Part shown: in pieces, positions 60,518 to 64,000 of the stretch
Layout of the letters: every line of letters starts with the position of its first letter
How positions within the stretch are numbered: the stretch's first letter is position 1
Assembly (NCBI RefSeq): GCF_026210795.1
Contig: NC_089429.1
Span: forward strand, 2,914,001 to 2,978,000
Direction of reading: 5' to 3'
Source of the DNA: Rhizophagus irregularis
Taxonomy: Eukaryota; Glomeromycota; Glomeromycetes; Glomerales; Glomeraceae
Length of the DNA: 64,000 nt
Translations under genes and position numbers: made by a program
Notes under the pieces: generated by a model
What the model saw: the letters and a program-made list of their open reading frames with translations, nothing else
Told to the model about the DNA's origin: nothing
Database searches by the model: none

Positions 60518-61385
60518 GATATGCACGTATATCAATTAACAATTACTTTCACTAATATCTTTCTGGAATTGTAATGGTGAATTAATTTAACAATATTAAT
60601 TAAACAACTATATGTACACTGTTTTATGTTTTTATTTTTATATTAATATTATATGTTAACATATATTAATTATATTTTTTTTTTACTTTTATGTATTTTA
60701 TTTAATTTTTTTAATATATTACTAACATTACTACTATCGTTTTATTACTTTTTTATATCTAACTAATATATTAATAATATTACTAACTTTTTATTATTTC
60801 TTTTTTATATTTGAAATAATGATAATATTACTAATTAAATTTTCTTTTTTTTTTGTTTATATTTTACTACTATTATTTTTTTTTACAAATAGTATATTAT
60901 TTTATACTAGTTTTTTATTTATATTATTTATAAAAAATATTTGTATATTTAATATTATTTAATAAAAATTTTATTGATTATAAATGCATTTTAAATTCTG
61001 TTTGCAAATATAAAATATACGATTTAATTGAATTATATATACTATTTATCAGTACAAAATATGCAGTTTAAACTGGAAAAAAGTACTGTTTATCAGTATA
61101 AAATATATGGTTTATCCTGGAAAAGTATACTGTTCGCAATATAAAATATAAAACAATATACTGTTTATTAGTATAAAACATACGGGTTTTCTACTGTTTA
61201 CAAGTATAAAATATACAGGTGAAACTGGAAAAATATACTGTACACAAACCGTATATATGATACAGTGTGCATAATACCGAATATATACAGTATGTGAAAA
61301 TACTGTAATTATACAGTAATAATACTATAAATATACTGTTCGCAAAATATGAAAATACAGTATACTAACCGTATATATATTTTTT
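60518..61385. repeat. AT-rich region with TATACTGT/ACAGTATA repeats
   Basis: From about 61010 to 61385 the words TACTGTTTATCAGTATAAAA and ATACGG(T/G)TT recur in direct and inverted form at 40-70 nt spacing, a decayed minisatellite able to form cruciforms. The first half is plain A/T-rich sequence. Confidence 0.6.
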
Positions 61386-61389
61386 ATAA

Positions 61390-63990
61390 GGTTAACGATA
61401 CCATCTAATACATTAATCAGAGTATTTACGGAGGAGCTAGGTAAACTAGCAAAGTTGTTGCCTTGTAATACATGATGTAAGGAAAGGATGTTGGAAAGTT
61501 AATTATTGATAATCTTAACTAATAATTTCTGAGCAGTTTCCAATAGGGTAATAGGCCGAGTATTTTTCAGTAGGGCATCAAATTCATGAGATTTCAGAAT
61601 AGGAGTAATAGAGGCGGAACGCCAGTCTTCAGGGATGTCAGAAAGGTCAAGGCATCGATTCATAAGCTCACACAAGAACTGAAGAGAAGTATCAGAAAGC
61701 AATTTGAACCATTCATAAGGAATGGAAGAAGGACCAGAAGCTTTATGCGCAGGGGAGGCTGAAATAACTTCACGCAGTTCTGAAATAGAAATATGTGACA
61801 TTACAGAGTCATATAAAGATTCAGAAAACTGTTCTAATGGAGAGTATCTTTTTTGCCATCGCGGAGGAAGAGAGGAAAGAGAATCAAATAGAGAAACAGA
61901 AGGACCAACAATATTTTGAAAATGTGAGATAACAGCATCTTTTATTTCCTCAGGAGCGACCAAAAGTCTAAGACCATCAGGAACATCTACAATAAGGACT
62001 CGATCAAAAATAATACATCATCTTTTTCAGTTTAAAGAGCTGGAGATAAATTTGCCTTTGTTTTCATAGAAATTAATGTTTCTTTCTAAAATAGCTGATT
62101 TCATGGAAGTAGTCTTCAATTTATCAAATTCCAAGGTATTGCTGGCTGAAAGGAACTGCTTTAACTTCTGTAAAGATTTGTGGAATTGAACCAAGAATGC
62201 GATTTGAGGAATTGAAAATTATAGGCAATTGTAATGGATGTGAGAGACTATTGAGAAGACCGGAATGATTGGGAAATAATTTTTGAAGAAACGAGACCAT
62301 GAAGTAGTTAACCTGGAAATGGATGTCAATTTCCGTAAGGACATAATAAAATGGTCAAGACTATAACTCAGATGGATATAGGGCTGCAACTCATGAGGAA
62401 TAGTCTTGAGTTTCATCAAAAAGATAGTTTTCTTTAAAAAATGAGAATGACCGGCAGATAACAAGGCAGTCTTGAACTGGTGCTAAATTTGGTTCAAAGT
62501 TGAGGTATAAGGAAAGGAAAACGTATCAGATAATAAAGAAAAAACTTCTGAAGTAAAAGTATCCTTTTGTCTAGAGTTAGCAGAATAACTTACTGTATAA
62601 ACTAGGCACATGTTGTTCTCTAAATGCAAGAAAATCAAAATGTGCTGTAATTAAAAAGTGATCAGTAGAGAAAATATCCGTCAAATCCGAAACTGAAGAC
62701 CAGAGATGTGGAATGGAAAAAGAAGGAGAGATCCAGATATAATCAAGCCAGGATAAAGAGCCAGAACTGGTAGACCGAAAAGTAAGGGATGGGAGAAGCA
62801 AGGAACGATCAATTTCACATAGATCATTGAATTGTTGTTCATAGAGCATTTTGAATAAAGGGTTCAAGGGAGATGAGCCAGGCTGATTAGCTGATAATTA
62901 CGTCAGGAAGGAATCAAAATCCGCATTAAGATAACCACCAAGAAGAACATTATGATTAGAAGATTGGGCAGAGCGAATCCATGAAATGAGAGTGGAATGA
63001 CAGTCAGCGATAGTTGATTGATTCAAAGAACTGATGGGAGGAATATACCCGCCAATAAGTAAAACATTACATTTTCCTGGGAGCTGGAGGGTTAAACCAA
63101 TCAATCTATCGCTAAAAAATTTCTTTTTGACTATGTACATAGCAAGAGAAGAATGAAGAATAACACCAACACCAGAATGGTGATTGGTAGTAGAAGAATG
63201 TGTAAACTAGGAAGAAAATTATAGGAAGTTAAATAAGTGTCACAAATGTAATGATGAGCAGGGAAACATAAATTAGTTTCAGTTAAAATAATACCATGCA
63301 AAGCATGGGATAAAAGGATTGAAAACAAATCTAATTGTTTGGTTGAGCTAACTAAAGAACGAACATTAAGGGATTCCAACTGTAAAATATTTGATGAAAA
63401 TAAATCAGTAGAATGAGCAGAAGGAGAAATATGAAATGGAAAAGAAGAGGAAGAATTATTATAAAAATTAATACGATCTGAACTATCAGCAGGAATAGGG
63501 TCCTGCTGTACCCTGTTACGAGTGTTGTCACTCATTAAAATAGTTATATAGCATCAAGAATTAATTCCCACCACCCAACTGTTAAACAGCGGGGAAGAAG
63601 GGAGTAATGTTATTATTGGCCAATGCTGCTGTAACTGGGGGAGATAAACCAGATAAACTGTCAAGCCTAGTTAAGATAAAACCAAGTTAAGCGTGTATAT
63701 TTTGCTGTGTAGAAGTAATAGAAACAAGTTCTTTGTTGAAATCAATAGGCTGAGAAGGATTAGAGGCACGTTTGAGTTGCAAAACAGTTGATATAGGAAC
63801 GGTACGTGTCGAAAAGGAAGGATGGTTGAATTTTCATCGTAAGAAAAGGATGTGTCAGGAGAGAGATGCATAAGCACATTTGGTAAAGATGATTGTTGTT
63901 CAGGTGGGGGAGCAGAGCTAGGATTGTCCCAATTGTTCATATCTTCATGCGATTCATACCATAAGTCCGGTTGGTACTAGGAAGAATAAT
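61390..63990 (-). pseudogene. LINE copy C, different subfamily, EN and partial RT, degraded
   Basis: Minus-strand order: a frame at 63940-63671 (MNNWDNPSSAPPPEQQSSLP), endonuclease start MSDNTRNRVQQDPIPADSSD (63535) with QLESLNVRSLVSSTKQLDLF, then VLLGGYLNADFDSFL (62950), TFRSTSSGSLSWLDYIWISP and STDHFLITAHFDF (62650), a helical linker, and RT N-terminal part SGPSSIPYEWFKLLSDTSLQ, WRSASITPILKSHEFDALLK and NTRPITLLET (61963-61499). The RT ends near 61400 before the catalytic YxDD, so the copy is 3'-deleted or interrupted there by the repeat region. Frameshifts are frequent. The protein is clearly related to, but distinct from, copies A and B. Confidence 0.8.
63541..63670. other. Spacer between ORF1 end and ORF2 start of LINE copy C
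   Basis: No open frame. Probably the inter-ORF spacer of the LINE; the sequence continues as ORF1 toward the window end. Confidence 0.4.
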
Positions 63991-64000
63991 CCTGATTATC

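Overview
The window is nuclear DNA of a repeat-rich, very AT-rich eukaryote. The best fit is a Glomeromycotina arbuscular mycorrhizal fungus of the Rhizophagus type. This rests on three fungal-looking host genes with short GT-AG introns (about 66-96 nt), on the low GC, and on the mix of decayed transposons (CACTA/tnp2, hAT, FAR1/MULE-like, Helitron with a DUF6570-like part, LINEs with an RNase H domain). The assignment is inference from remembered families; no search was run.

Layout. 1-11.8 kb has no confident gene. It holds a pyrimidine-rich minisatellite (0.9-1.9 kb), an array of about nine units that each look like a 25-26 nt micro-exon (2.5-3.35 kb), and a nest of small non-autonomous DNA transposons whose target-site duplications (TSDs) can be read exactly (3.36-5.96 kb). 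11.9-18.3 kb is the conserved island: a Ran1/Sks1-type protein kinase (+), an eIF4A-III/Fal1 DEAD-box helicase (-, 8 exons, 397 aa) and a 646-aa protein with a PP2C phosphatase domain (-, 4 exons). 18.3-24.7 kb is AT-rich, with a FAR1/MULE-like remnant cut by a CACTA-type terminus. 24.7-27.4 kb is a dead hAT transposase. 27.7-28.6 kb is a five-exon Myb/SANT-like DNA-binding gene.

29.3-38.5 kb is one decayed CACTA (tnp2-type) transposase gene. It is split by a 4.6-kb CACTA-type element whose removal, with one TAT, restores the reading frame. That insert carries a 3.2-kb satellite, and the satellite carries a hAT-type MITE. 38.8-39.6 kb is a palindromic tandem array. 39.7-41.7 kb is a Helitron fragment. 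A 175-bp MITE lies at 43.0 kb.

43.4-54.8 kb holds two LINE copies of one family, head to head. The plus-strand copy is interrupted by a 1.9-kb retroelement with a perfect 15-bp TSD that encodes only a gag-like ORF1 (a 'half-LINE'). 55.0-57.2 kb encodes an unrecognised protein of about 720 aa with transposase-like features, broken by one frameshift in a run of nine A. A convergent C2H2 zinc-finger gene follows. 58.4-64.0 kb has LINE fragments, a 0.86-kb MITE, a short retroposed insertion with a 15-bp TSD, and a third LINE of a different subfamily running off the window.

How it works together: the host genes are ordinary housekeeping or signalling genes. Everything else is a layered insertion record. 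Many stop codons in the transposons look like C-to-T changes at CpG, which suggests past cytosine methylation. The most novel items are the micro-exon-like array, the 55-57 kb gene family and the half-LINE.
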